Notes: generated by a model not told the origin, from the letters alone. A stretch of DNA of 64,000 nucleotides from Benzoatithermus sp963720725 (GCA_963720725.1 CAVRGN010000003.1:1116001-1180000), one strand, 5' to 3'. Shown: positions 1-8,446, counted from the first letter of the stretch. Numbers and translations: made by a program.

Positions 1-885
1 GACCGTGGTCAGCGGCGGCGACAGGCGGTCGACGAACGGCATGTCGTTGAACCCGGTGACCGAGAGATCGCCCGGGATGGCGAGCCCCAGCGCCGCCGCC
101 GCCTCGTAGGTGCCCAGGGCCAGCAGATCGTTGGCGGTGAGGATCGCGGTCGGCGCCGGCGTGGTGCGCAGGAGCTGCTCGCCCAGGCGCGCGCCCTCGG
201 CGATGCTGTAGGCGCGGGCCGCCGCGACCAGCCTGGGCTCGTCGCTGTCGAGCCGCAGCGCCCGTACCGCATCCTTGAAGGCCCGCTGGCGCACGGCTCC
301 GGTGGAGAGGTCCTGCGGCCCGGCAAGGTGGGCGATCCGGCGATGTCCGAGACCTGCCAAGTGCTCGACCATGAGCCGGATGCCGTGGGCGTCGTCGGCC
401 ACGACGGTCGAGACGTCGGCCTGGTCGCCGGTGCGGTTGACCAGGACCATCGGCACGCCCGTGGCCGCTATCTCTTCCAGGACCCCATCGCGACGCCGGA
501 CCGTGGCCAGGATCAGGCCGTCGACGCTGCGCGCGAGCAGCCGCCGCGCGCCAACCGCTTCCCGCTCGGGATCGTTGTCGGTGTTGGCGATGATCGCGGT
601 GAACTCGGGTCCCAGCGCGTCCTCGATGCCGCGCAACATCGGCGGGAACAGGGGATTGGTGATATCCGGAATCAGCACGCCCACGGTCATCGAGCGGCGG
701 GTGCGCAGGCTGGAGGCGATGGCGTTGCGGGCATAGCCAAGCTCCTTGGCCACCCCGTCGATCCGGGTCGCGATCTCCGCGCTGATCAGGTGACGCGTAG
801 CCGGGCTCAGCGCCCGCGATACGGTCGAAATGTGCACCCCCGCGGCCTCGGCCACGTCCTTGATGGTCACCGCACCGCGCCGCAT
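1..885 (-). CDS. LacI-family transcriptional regulator (C-terminus cut by window edge)
   Basis: A sugar- or metabolite-responsive DNA-binding repressor of the LacI/GalR family. Reading from the ATG at 885, residues 6-25 form the classic N-terminal helix-turn-helix (TIKDVAEAAGVHISTVSRAL), followed by the hinge and a periplasmic-binding-protein-like effector domain (VGVLIPDITNPLF, ILTANDLLALG, SVTGFNDMPF). The 295 codons present lack only the last part of the protein, which runs off the window. It is transcribed away from a palindrome at 905-918 that recurs at both promoters of the adjacent TRAP and dioxygenase genes, so it is the likely local regulator. The effector is unknown. Confidence 0.93.
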   Translation of the reverse strand, partial: MRRGAVTIKDVAEAAGVHISTVSRALSPATRHLISAEIATRIDGVAKELGYARNAIASSLRTRRSMTVGVLIPDITNPLFPPMLRGIEDALGPEFTAIIANTDNDPEREAVGARRLLARSVDGLILATVRRRDGVLEEIAATGVPMVLVNRTGDQADVSTVVADDAHGIRLMVEHLAGLGHRRIAHLAGPQDLSTGAVRQRAFKDAVRALRLDSDEPRLVAAARAYSIAEGARLGEQLLRTTPAPTAILTANDLLALGTYEAAAALGLAIPGDLSVTGFNDMPFVDRLSPPLTTV

Positions 886-904
886 CCGACAGCCACTTCC
901 ATTG

Positions 905-918
905 TGCAATCCATTGCA
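905..918. promoter_or_regulatory. LacI-type operator upstream of the regulator gene
   Basis: TGCAATCCATTGCA has GCAAT/ATTGC arms around a two-base centre. It lies 20 bases upstream of the lacI-like start codon and matches the sites at 4240-4251 and 4380-4391. That suggests autoregulation. Binding is inferred, not shown. Confidence 0.7.
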
Positions 919-936
919 GGATGGCCGGTGCACTAC

Positions 937-1299
937 CTATTGTCCAGTGTTCAGGTGGTCGCCGGCGGGTAGGGCATCGCCAGCAGGATCGAGGCCGGAC
1001 GGTTGGTCCGGTTCTCCAGCCGCCGCCGCTCGCCGGGAGCGATGCGGCAGGAGTTCGAGCGGTGCCAGCGTGGCTTCTGCGCCGTCGACGATCACCGTCA
1101 CCTCGCCTTCGACCACGAGGTAGAACTTCTCCACCGGCGCGGCGTCCATCGCGGTATGGCCGCCGGGCAGCAGGTGCGACAGGCCGAGCCAAAGGCTGTC
1201 GCTCGGGCCGGCCTCCCGGCCCTGCAGCCGCAGCATGCGCATGTCGACATGATCGGGTGCGGTGTAGGGGCGGGCGGCGGCGAGGCGGGTCAGGTGCAT
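937..1299 (-). CDS. Small cupin-domain protein, frameshifted near C-terminus
   Basis: A single-domain cupin of about 115 residues, with the conserved beta-barrel segment SHLLPGGHTAMDAAPVEKFY followed by VVEGEVTVIVDG. Small cupins of this sort act as metal-dependent isomerases, decarboxylases or ligand sensors; the substrate cannot be read from the sequence. After LAPL (near base 1057) the frame as read gives a low-quality tail, while the next frame continues as a normal cupin ending (SCRIAPGERRRLENRTNRPA) and stops at 951. A one-base indel is therefore likely. The gene starts 14 bases after the TRAP large permease and is probably the last gene of the dctPQM transcript. Confidence 0.8.
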   Translation of the reverse strand: MHLTRLAAARPYTAPDHVDMRMLRLQGREAGPSDSLWLGLSHLLPGGHTAMDAAPVEKFYLVVEGEVTVIVDGAEATLAPLELLPHRSRRAAAAGEPDQPSGLDPAGDALPAGDHLNTGQ

Positions 1300-1312
1300 G
1301 GCCGGGCTCCGT

Positions 1313-2608
1313 TCACGGTGCCGACGCCGCGCCGAAGACGAGGTTCGGCAGGAACAGCGAGATGCCCGGGATGTAGGTGATGATGATCAGGAAGCCGATC
1401 AGCACGCCGAGCCAGGGCAGGGCGGCCTGCACGACCTGGCCGATGCTCATGCGCGTGATGCCGGCCGTGACGAAGAGGTTGAGGCCGACCGGCGGGGTCA
1501 CCATCCCGATCTCCATGTTGACCACCATGATCACGCCGAGATGGATCGGGTCGATGCCGAGCTTGACGGCGATCGGGAACACGATCGGCGCCAGGATCAG
1601 CACGATCGAGCTCGGCTCCATGAAGTTGCCGGCGACCAGGAGGATCACGTTGACGATCAGGAGGAAGGTCCACGGCGCCAACCCGGCATCCAGGATCGCC
1701 CCGGCGATCTGCTGCGGGATCTGCTCGGTGGTCAGCACGTAGGCGAACAGGATCGCGTTGGCGATGATGAACATCAGCATCACCGTGATCTTGCCGCTCT
1801 CCAGCAGGACCCGCGGCAGGTCGCGCGGGCCGAGGTCGCGATAGACGAACAGCGCGATGACCAGTGCGTAGACGGCGGCCACCGCCGCGGCCTCGGTGGG
1901 CGTGAAGGCGCCACCATAGATGCCGCCCAGGATGATCGCGATCAGCAGGAGGCCCCACAGCGCCTCGCGTCCCGCGGCGAGCGTCTGGCGCAGCGGCACG
2001 CGCGGCTGGCGCGGCAGGTCCAGCCGCCAGGCCACCAGCCAGATCGCCACCATGAGCATCAGCCCGAGCAGCAGCGCCGGCAGCACCCCGGCCATGAACA
2101 GCCGCCCGACCGAGCTTTCGGTCGCGGCGGCGTAGACGACCATCACGATCGAGGGCGGCATGAGGATGCCCAAGGTACCGCCGTTGCAGATCACGCCGGC
2201 GGCGAAGTTCTGGCTGTAGCCGGCCTTGACCATGCCGCTGATGGCGATCGAGCCGATCGCGATCACCGTGGCCGGCGAGGAGCCGGAGACGGCGGCGAAG
2301 AACATGCAGGCGAGCACTCCCGCGATCGCCAGCCCGCCGCGCAGGTGACCGACGGCGTCGATGGCGAAGTCGATCATCCGCCGGGCCACGCCGCCGGTGG
2401 TCATCAGCGAGCCGGCGAGGATGAAGAACGGGATCGCGAGCAGCGTCGACAGCTGCATGGTGCCCGCGAACTTGTTGACGATCGACGCCAGCGATTCGCT
2501 GCCGAACAAGAGGATCGCCAGCACGCTCGACAGGCCCAGCGCGATCGCGACCGGGATCCCGGCGAACAGCAGGACGAGCAGGGCGAGGAACAGGAACGCC
2601 GTGACCAT
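1313..2608 (-). CDS. dctM: TRAP transporter large permease (DctM family)
   Basis: The large membrane subunit of a tripartite ATP-independent periplasmic transporter. It forms the ion-coupled transport channel in the inner membrane. The 431-residue length and about twelve hydrophobic segments fit the family, as do AGSLMTTGGVARRMIDFAIDAVGHL, AVSGSSPATVIAIGSI and MPPSIVMVVYAAATESSVG. It lies third in the order dctP-dctQ-dctM, with a 39-base gap from dctQ. Its position in a LacI-controlled cluster beside a ring-cleavage dioxygenase suggests an organic acid or aromatic breakdown substrate, but the substrate is not determined by the sequence. Confidence 0.95.
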   Translation of the reverse strand: MVTAFLFLALLVLLFAGIPVAIALGLSSVLAILLFGSESLASIVNKFAGTMQLSTLLAIPFFILAGSLMTTGGVARRMIDFAIDAVGHLRGGLAIAGVLACMFFAAVSGSSPATVIAIGSIAISGMVKAGYSQNFAAGVICNGGTLGILMPPSIVMVVYAAATESSVGRLFMAGVLPALLLGLMLMVAIWLVAWRLDLPRQPRVPLRQTLAAGREALWGLLLIAIILGGIYGGAFTPTEAAAVAAVYALVIALFVYRDLGPRDLPRVLLESGKITVMLMFIIANAILFAYVLTTEQIPQQIAGAILDAGLAPWTFLLIVNVILLVAGNFMEPSSIVLILAPIVFPIAVKLGIDPIHLGVIMVVNMEIGMVTPPVGLNLFVTAGITRMSIGQVVQAALPWLGVLIGFLIIITYIPGISLFLPNLVFGAASAP

Positions 2609-2647
2609 GCGAGCCTCCCAGCCCGGGCGGGTGACGCCCGGGGACGG

Positions 2648-3184
2648 TTATGGTTGGTGTGACGGGGCGACGGCGAGGTTTGGCGGGGACGAGTCCTCGT
2701 GGCCGAGGCCCATCCGGTCGCGCTCGCCGCGCAGGATCTGCAGCGCCACCTCGACCAGGCGCCAGCCGAGCAGGAGGAAGCCCGCCGGCAGGATGGCGCT
2801 CAGCAGCCAGCGCGGCACCGGCAGGTCGCGCGCATTGGCGCCGAGGCGGGCGAGGCGTGTCACCAACTCGACGCCGCCCCAGAGCATGAGGCCAGTATAG
2901 AGCAGGCAGATCGCGACCCCGAAGAGGCCTGCTGTCCGGCGCAGCCGGTGCGGCAGGAGGGAAACAGCCATGTCGACGCCGATATGGGCGTTGTGGCGCA
3001 CGCCGTAGGAGATGCCGAGCAGCACCATCCATAGGAAGGCGTAAGTCGTGGCCTCCAGCGCCCAGACGAAGCCGCTGTTGAAGACGTAGCGCATGACCAC
3101 CTGGGTGAAGGTCAGCAGGGTCATGAAGGCGAGCAGGAGGGCGATGGCACCCTCCTCCGCCCGGTCGACGAGACGGCCGAGCAT
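2648..3184 (-). CDS. dctQ: TRAP transporter small permease (DctQ family)
   Basis: The small four-helix membrane subunit that partners DctM. Its 178 residues contain four hydrophobic segments, including the N-terminal LLLAFMTLLTFTQVVMRYVFN and the typical WALEATTYAFLWMVLLGISYGVRHNAHIGVDM signature region. It sits between dctP (31 bases upstream) and dctM (39 bases downstream) in one transcription unit. Confidence 0.93.
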   Translation of the reverse strand: MLGRLVDRAEEGAIALLLAFMTLLTFTQVVMRYVFNSGFVWALEATTYAFLWMVLLGISYGVRHNAHIGVDMAVSLLPHRLRRTAGLFGVAICLLYTGLMLWGGVELVTRLARLGANARDLPVPRWLLSAILPAGFLLLGWRLVEVALQILRGERDRMGLGHEDSSPPNLAVAPSHQP

Positions 3185-3214
3185 GGCGGAATCCTCCGGC
3201 GGAGCGGCGTCCGG

Positions 3215-4201
3215 TCAGTTGGTGAGGTTGGCGGCCACCGCCGCCTGCATGACCTCGGCGCCGATCTGGTCGCGGAACTGGTCCCAGACGGGTGCCATGG
3301 CTTGGCGCCAGGCCTCGCGCTGCGCCGGCGTGAGCTCGATGATCTCGGCCTTGCCCGAGGCCGCGACCTTGGCGCGTGCCTCGTCGTTGATGGTGGCGGC
3401 CTTGCCGTTCACGACCGCGGTGACCTCGGCCACGATGGCCTCCAGCTCGCTGCGGACATCGTCCGGCAGACCGTGCCAGAAGTCGGCGTTGACGGTGAGC
3501 ATGTAGTCCAGAGCGCCGTGATTGCTCTCGGTGATGTAGGGCTGCACCTCGAAGAACTTCTGCGAGTAGATGTTGGCCCAGGTATTCTCCTGGCCGTCGA
3601 TCGTTCCGGTCTGCAGCGCCTGGTAGACTTCGCTGAACGGCAGCTTCTGCGGGTTGGCGCCCAGCGCCTGGAACTGGGCCTCGAGCACGTCCGATTCCTG
3701 GATGCGGAACTTGAGGCCGGCGGCGTCGGCGGGTTCTCGCAGCGGCTTGTTGGCCGAAAGTTGCTTGATGCCGTTGTGCCAGTAGGCGAGGCCGAGATAG
3801 CCCTTGTCGCGGAGCTCGCCCAGCAGCTCCTTGCCGGTGTCGCTGTTTTGGAAGCGCTCGAGCGCGGCATTGTCGTCGAACATGAACGGCAGGTCGAACA
3901 CCTGGTACTTCTTGGTCAGGCGGTCGAACTTGGACAGTGACGGAGCGATCATCTGCACGTCGCCGAAGGCCAGGGCCTCCATCGAGGGATCGTCCTCCAT
4001 GAGCGACGCGTTGGGGTAGACTTGGACTTCGACCTTCCCCGCCAGACGCTCATCGACGAGCTGCTGCAGCAGCTTGGCGCCTTGGCCCTTTGGGGTGCTC
4101 TCCGCCACGACGTGCGGAAACTTGATGACGATCGGCGCCGCCTCTGCGGCCGTGGCGAGCACCGCCCCGAGGGCGATGCCGGCGAGCAGGATCTGTCGCA
4201 T
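3215..4201 (-). CDS. dctP: TRAP transporter substrate-binding protein (DctP family)
   Basis: A periplasmic solute receptor of a TRAP system, 328 residues. The start at 4201 is chosen because GGAGG lies eight bases upstream and the protein then begins with a clean signal peptide (LLAGIALGAVLATAAEA, cut after AEA). Family features include IKFPHVVAESTPKG, LPFMFDD, the carboxylate-binding arginine region LKFRIQESDV and DGQENTWANI. These resemble the C4-dicarboxylate type, so the ligand probably carries a carboxylate. It is the first gene of the operon and has a strong promoter plus operator directly upstream (4240-4279). Confidence 0.94.
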   Translation of the reverse strand: MRQILLAGIALGAVLATAAEAAPIVIKFPHVVAESTPKGQGAKLLQQLVDERLAGKVEVQVYPNASLMEDDPSMEALAFGDVQMIAPSLSKFDRLTKKYQVFDLPFMFDDNAALERFQNSDTGKELLGELRDKGYLGLAYWHNGIKQLSANKPLREPADAAGLKFRIQESDVLEAQFQALGANPQKLPFSEVYQALQTGTIDGQENTWANIYSQKFFEVQPYITESNHGALDYMLTVNADFWHGLPDDVRSELEAIVAEVTAVVNGKAATINDEARAKVAASGKAEIIELTPAQREAWRQAMAPVWDQFRDQIGAEVMQAAVAANLTN

Positions 4202-4239
4202 CGGGTGAACCTCCATGGGAAAGCGCACCGTCCTGGCAC

Positions 4240-4251
4240 GCAATCGTTTGC
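4240..4251. promoter_or_regulatory. LacI-type operator at the TRAP promoter
   Basis: GCAATCGTTTGC, matching the sites at 905-918 and 4380-4391. On the minus strand it abuts the -10 element (4252-4257) on its downstream side, so bound repressor would cover the transcription start. Confidence 0.72.
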
Positions 4252-4279
4252 ATTAAAGCGCAGAAACTCAGGCTGTCAA
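4252..4279 (-). promoter_or_regulatory. Sigma70-like promoter of the TRAP operon
   Basis: On the minus strand TTGACA (4279-4274) and TTTAAT (4257-4252) are separated by 16 bases. This is close to consensus and unusually AT-rich for this genome. It faces away from the similar promoter at 4349-4376. Confidence 0.65.
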
Positions 4280-4348
4280 TAGACGTTCTGCGTCGGCGGA
4301 TCATATGATAGGCGAGCAATCATGGTCGAAAAGGCCAAGAAAGGCCTA

Positions 4349-4376
4349 TTGACAGGGCGATGCCTCAACGTATGTT
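4349..4376 (+). promoter_or_regulatory. Sigma70-like promoter of the dioxygenase operon
   Basis: TTGACA at 4349-4354 and TATGTT at 4371-4376 are separated by 16 bases. The operator palindrome begins three bases after the -10 element, and the dioxygenase start codon is at 4406. Confidence 0.68.
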
Positions 4377-4379
4377 TAA

Positions 4380-4391
4380 GCAATCGATTGC
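4380..4391. promoter_or_regulatory. LacI-type operator at the dioxygenase promoter
   Basis: GCAATCGATTGC is a perfect 12-base palindrome in the predicted +1 region of the plus-strand promoter. It mirrors the arrangement on the TRAP side. Confidence 0.75.
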
Positions 4392-4405
4392 AAACGAGGT
4401 TGATC

Positions 4406-5299
4406 ATGATCCTCGACGACGAAGCCCAGGTGACCGATGCGGTGCGCGCCGCGATGGCGCGGACCGGCAACCCGCGGCTGCGCGAGGTGATGGACGCGTT
4501 CGTGCGCCACGCCCACGCTTTCGTCCGCGAGGTGCGGCCGACGGAGGACGAGTTCTATGACGGGCTGATGTGGATCGCCTCCCTCGGCCACCACACCCAC
4601 CAGACCAACAACGAGGTGGTGCTGGCGGCGGATGTCCTGGGCCTCTCGACCCTGGTCGACCTGCTCAACAACCAGGCCGCCAGCGGCGAGACCCTGTCGG
4701 CGCTGCTCGGGCCGTTCTACCGCGCCAACGCGCCGATCTGCCCCAATGGCGACAACATCGCCCGCTCGCGCACCCCAGGCCCGACCCTGCTGGTGCGCGG
4801 CAGGGTGCTGGACGTCGACGGCACGCCCCTGTCGGGTGCGATGGCCGACGTGTGGCAGTCCTCGCCGGTGGGCCTCTACGACAACCAGGACCCCGAGCAG
4901 GCCGACATGAACCTGCGCGGCCGTTTCCGCACCGACGTCGAGGGCCGCTTCTGGTTCCGGTCGGTGCGCCCGGCGGGCTATCCCGTGCCGACCAACGGCC
5001 CGGTCGGCCACCTCTTGCGCGAGCAGCGCCGGCACCCCTACCGGCCGGCCCACGTCCACTTCATCGTCTCGGCACCGGGCCACCGGACGCTGATCACCCA
5101 GATCTTCGTCGACGACGACGAGTATCTCGAGACCGACGTCACCTTCGGCGTGAAGCAGTCGATCGTCGGCGGCTTCCGGCGCCACGAGCAGCCGGACGAG
5201 GCCCACCATCCGGGCGTACCGGCGCCGTTCTACACGCTGGACTACGACTTCCGGCTGCCCGAGGGCACGCCGGCCTTCCCCACCGCGCCGATCGACTGA
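4406..5299 (+). CDS. Intradiol ring-cleavage dioxygenase, hydroxyquinol 1,2-dioxygenase type
   Basis: A non-haem Fe(III) enzyme that opens catechol-type rings between the two hydroxyls; the hydroxyquinol subfamily yields maleylacetate. From the ATG at 4406 (GAGG six bases upstream) it has 297 residues: an N-terminal helical dimer domain (about 1-105), then the catalytic beta-sandwich. The iron ligands expected for the family are present with correct spacing: Tyr158 (GLYDNQD), Tyr192 (PAGYPVPTNG), His216 and His218 (RPAHVHF). The closest subclass by eye is hydroxyquinol dioxygenase, but catechol or chlorocatechol activity cannot be excluded. It is the first gene of a plus-strand operon divergent from the TRAP genes and under the same putative operators. 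Confidence 0.92.
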   Translation: MILDDEAQVTDAVRAAMARTGNPRLREVMDAFVRHAHAFVREVRPTEDEFYDGLMWIASLGHHTHQTNNEVVLAADVLGLSTLVDLLNNQAASGETLSALLGPFYRANAPICPNGDNIARSRTPGPTLLVRGRVLDVDGTPLSGAMADVWQSSPVGLYDNQDPEQADMNLRGRFRTDVEGRFWFRSVRPAGYPVPTNGPVGHLLREQRRHPYRPAHVHFIVSAPGHRTLITQIFVDDDEYLETDVTFGVKQSIVGGFRRHEQPDEAHHPGVPAPFYTLDYDFRLPEGTPAFPTAPID

Positions 5300-5319
5300 G
5301 AGAGACGAAAGGGACGGTC

Positions 5320-6060
5320 ATGTCCAGCACTCCGCTCGCCGGCAAGGTGGCCGTGGTCTGCGGCGGCTCGGGCGGCATCGGCGCCGCCAGCGCCCGCCTG
5401 CTCGCCGAGGCCGGTGCTGCCGTCGTCGTGGGCTATCACGGCAACCGGGCCAGGGCCGAGGAGGTGGCTGCCGAGCCTCGTCCGGCACCGGGCATCGCGC
5501 CCTGCCGGCGCCGATGACCGACAGCGCCGGGCTGGACCGGCTGGCCCAGCATCTCGACCGCGCCGACATCCTGGTCAACGCCGCCGGGATGACCCGGCCC
5601 GTGCCGCATGCCGACCTCGAGGCACTCACCGACGCGCTGATCGACGAGGTGTTCCAGCGTCAACTGGCGCGGCCCCTTCGCCGCGATCCGCGCCCTCCGG
5701 CCGCTGCTCGCGGCCTCGGGCGACGGGCTCGTGGTCAACGTCTCCTCGATCGCCGCCACCACCGGCGTCGGCTCCTCGGTCGCCTACTGCGGTGCCAAGG
5801 CCGGGCTCGACATCATGAGCGTGGCGCTGGCCCGTGCCCTGGCCCCGGCGATCCGGGTGCTGGTGGTGTCGCCGGGTGTGGTCGACACCGACTTCGTCGC
5901 CGGCCGCACGGCCGAGCAGAACGTCAAGATCGCCGCCGGCACGCCGCTCAGACGTGTCGCCAGTCCCACGGAGGTGGCACGTGCGGTCCTCGCCTGCGCC
6001 ACGCACCTGACCTTCTCCACCGGTTCGATCATCCAGGTCGACGGCGGCCGGCACCTCTAG
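5320..6060 (+). pseudogene. Short-chain dehydrogenase/reductase, two compensating frameshifts
   Basis: A classical SDR oxidoreductase (Rossmann fold, about 245 residues if repaired). The N-terminus reads AGKVAVVCGGSGGIGAASARLLAEAGA (glycine-rich NAD(P) site). The middle (DRADILVNAAGMTRPVPHADLEALTDALIDEVFQ, from about 5514) lies in another frame, and the C-terminal half (VNWRGPFAAIRAL, VNVSSIAATTGVG, SVAYCGAKAG with the YxxxK catalytic pair, IIQVDGG) is back in the first frame. Shifts fall near 5475 and 5657. All SDR motifs survive, so sequence errors are more likely than decay. It lies 20 bases after the dioxygenase and could reduce a keto or enoyl intermediate of the same pathway. Confidence 0.82.
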
Positions 6061-6069
6061 GAGCGCGCC

Positions 6070-6969
6070 ATGCGGGACAAGATCGTCATCACCTGTGCCG
6101 TCACCGGGAACCTGACCACCCGGTCGCACACGCCACACCTGCCGGTGACCCCGGCCGAGATTGCGGCCTCGGCGCTGGAGGCGGCCGAGGCGGGGGCGGC
6201 CATCGCCCACATCCATGTCCGCCACCCCGAGACCGGGGAGCCGTCGATGGAACTCGCCTACTACCGCGAGGTGGTCGAGCGGATCCGCGAACGTGACGAG
6301 GCGCTGATTCTCAACCTGACCACCGGGCTGGGCGGCCGCTACATCCCCTCCGACGAGAATCCCAGCGTGGCCGCTCCGGGCACCACGCTCACCGTGCCCG
6401 AGCGCCGGGTCGCCCACGTCGCGGCGCTGCGGCCGGAGATCTGCACGCTCGATCTCAACACCATGGTCTCGGGCGGCGAGGTGGTGATCAACACGCCCAA
6501 GACCATCGCCCGCATGGCCAAGGTGATCCGTGCCGCCGGCGTGGTGCCCGAGCTCGAGGTATTCGACTCCGGGGACATCCGCATCGCCCACGAGCTGATC
6601 GGCCAAGGTGTGCTGGAAGGACCCGGCCTCTACTCGATCGTCATGGGCATCCGCTACGGCTTCCCGGCCAGCCCCGAGGCTGTCCTCTACGCCCGCAATC
6701 TGCTGCCGGCCGGTGCCGTCTGGACCGGATTCGCGACCAGTCGCCAGTCCTTCGCGGCGGTGGCCTGGTCCGCGACCATGGGCGGCCACGTCCGGGTCGG
6801 GCTCGAAGACAACATCTACCTCGCCCGCGGCCGGCTGGCGCCCTCCAACGCCGCCCTGGTCGACCGCGCCCGGATCCTGGTCGAGCATCTCGGCGGCACG
6901 GTGGCGACTGCGGCCGAATCCCGCACGCTGTTCGGCCTGCCCACCGCACCCCGGCCGCCTGCGGCCTGA
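6070..6969 (+). CDS. Beta-keto acid cleavage enzyme (BKACE, DUF849)
   Basis: A Zn-dependent TIM-barrel enzyme of the 3-keto-5-aminohexanoate cleavage family. It condenses a beta-keto acid with acetyl-CoA, giving acetoacetate and a CoA ester two carbons shorter. The 299-residue length fits. Family motifs are IVITCAVTGNLTTRS, AAIAHIHVRHPETGEPS (zinc histidines HIH), LNLTTGLGGRYIP, LDLNTMVSGG, ELEVFDSGDI and the C-terminal GHVRVGLEDNIYLARG. It sits between the SDR (10-base gap) and the quinone-oxidoreductase-like gene (24-base gap). After hydroxyquinol cleavage a beta-ketoadipate-like intermediate would be a logical substrate; this is inference. Confidence 0.93.
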   Translation: MRDKIVITCAVTGNLTTRSHTPHLPVTPAEIAASALEAAEAGAAIAHIHVRHPETGEPSMELAYYREVVERIRERDEALILNLTTGLGGRYIPSDENPSVAAPGTTLTVPERRVAHVAALRPEICTLDLNTMVSGGEVVINTPKTIARMAKVIRAAGVVPELEVFDSGDIRIAHELIGQGVLEGPGLYSIVMGIRYGFPASPEAVLYARNLLPAGAVWTGFATSRQSFAAVAWSATMGGHVRVGLEDNIYLARGRLAPSNAALVDRARILVEHLGGTVATAAESRTLFGLPTAPRPPAA

Positions 6970-6993
6970 TTCCCACTCAAGGAGTATCCCGCG

Positions 6994-7969
6994 ATGCGCT
7001 CGATCCGCGTTACCGCCAAGGCATCGGACATCGACCATCTCGAACTCGGCCTCGAGGCACCCGGCCGGCATCCCGAATCCGGCGAGGCCCTGATCCGGGT
7101 CGCCAGCGCCGGCGTGAACCCGTCCGACGTCAAGGCGGTGCTGGGGGCCATGCCGCACGCGGTCTGGCCGCGCACCCCTGGCCGAGACTATGCCGGCACG
7201 GTGATCGAGGGGCCGGCCCGGCTGGTGGGCAAGGAGGTCTGGGGCTCGGGCGGCGAACTCGGCATCCGCCGCGACGGCACCCACGCCGAGTGGCTGGTGG
7301 TCTCCGCTCAGCATGTGCGCGAGAAGCCCGCGGCCTTGAGCCTGCTCGAGGCCGGTGCGGTCGGAGTGCCGTTCATCACCGCCTGGGCCGGACTCGAGGA
7401 GGCCGGCGGGGTCAAGGCCGGCGACGTGGTGCTGGTGATGGGCGGCAACGGCAAGGTCGGGCAGGCGGCGATCCAGCTCGCGACCATGGCGGGTGCGCGC
7501 GTGTTCGCGGTCGAGCGCCGCCGCGAGCCCTACCGCGGTCATGCCAGCGGGCCGGTCGAGATGATCGGCGCCGATGCCGCCGACATCGCCGCCGTGGTCC
7601 GCGGCGCCACCGACGGCCATGGGGCAGACATCGTCTACAACACGGTGGGGTCGCCCTACTTCGCCGCCGCCAACGCCGCCATGGCGGTCAAGGGCCGCCA
7701 GATCTTCATCAGCACCATCGAGCGCGAGGTGCCGTTCGACATCTTCGCCTTCTACCGCGGCCGCCACCGTTTCGTCGGCATCGACACGCTGGCCCTCGAC
7801 AGCGGCGACTGCGCCCAGATCCTGGACGGGCTCAAGGCGGGCTTCGAGCGATGGCAAGCTCAGGCCGTTCCCGGTCCAGGACGGCTACCGCTTCGCGCTC
7901 GAGGATGCGGCGGCCGCCTACAAGGCCGTGCTGCAGGGCTCGCCGGAGCGGGTCGTGCTGACGCCCTAG
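6994..7969 (+). pseudogene. Zinc-free alcohol dehydrogenase / quinone oxidoreductase-like, one frameshift
   Basis: A medium-chain dehydrogenase/reductase of the quinone oxidoreductase type. It has an N-terminal GroES-like fold (SAGVNPSDVKAVLG, TPGRDYAGTVIEGP) and a Rossmann NADPH domain (GDVVLVMGGNGKVGQAAIQLA). No catalytic zinc ligands are seen. Near 7850 the frame breaks: GLKAGFE is followed in the +1 frame by DGKLRPFPVQDGYRFALEDAAAAYKAV and the expected end LTP at 7969. One base seems to be missing, making about 325 residues. It is the last recognisable gene of the catabolic operon and may reduce an unsaturated or keto intermediate such as maleylacetate. That role is speculative. Confidence 0.83.
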
Positions 7970-7983
7970 GCGGGCCGTCCGGG

Positions 7984-8250
7984 CTATTTGGTCAGTGCTG
8001 CCAGCACTTCGGCCAGGCACCGGGTGCGCAGCACGGCGTGGCCACGCGCGTCGAGCACGGCATAGACGCCGTGCCGCTTGACGATCCGGCCGCGCTCCTG
8101 GTGCTCGGCGTTGACCAGGGCGATGGCCGGAGCCTCCCCCTCTTCGCTAGCACCGACGCATCGGTAGTGTCCGTCACGCTCCACCCTGGCGGCGATCGCC
8201 TTCAGGTCCTCCGGGGTGAGGGTCTGCGCGGGAAAGGCGATCACGGGCAT
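7984..8250 (-). CDS. Small conserved-looking protein of unknown function
   Basis: An 88-residue basic protein with no recognised domain. The sequence shows an N-terminal segment (TPEDLKAIAARVERDGHYRCVG) followed by RGRIVKRHGVYAVLDARGHAVLRTRCLAEVLAAL, which looks like a compact alpha/beta fold. It has no signal peptide or membrane segment. It is convergent with the catabolic operon (14-base gap) and divergent from pabB. Codon use is like its neighbours, which supports a real gene. No function can be assigned. Confidence 0.6.
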   Translation of the reverse strand: MPVIAFPAQTLTPEDLKAIAARVERDGHYRCVGASEEGEAPAIALVNAEHQERGRIVKRHGVYAVLDARGHAVLRTRCLAEVLAALTK

Positions 8251-8446
8251 GGCCGGGGTTCCGTGCGTGGCGGCCGAAGGGGATCTCTCGCGGCATGGTT
8301 GAACGTTGCGGTGCGTTCATCAAGTAAAATCAACCGCCATCATGGCCGTGCCGTTCCGGTGCCGCCACCGGTTTCACGTCCCGCTCGCTGCAGCACGCCT
8401 CACGCCGTACTATCTCTCGCGCAACGACCCCTGCCGAGCACCGACC

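Noticed and set aside
5320..6060. Programmed ribosomal frameshifting in the SDR and other broken genes
   Set aside because: No slippery heptamer with a downstream structure was seen, the breaks fall at varied positions in many families, and sequence error explains them more simply.
5626..7857. A 743-codon minus-strand frame opposite the SDR, BKACE and MDR genes
   Set aside because: No domain pattern, while BKACE and MDR motifs are unambiguous on the plus strand.
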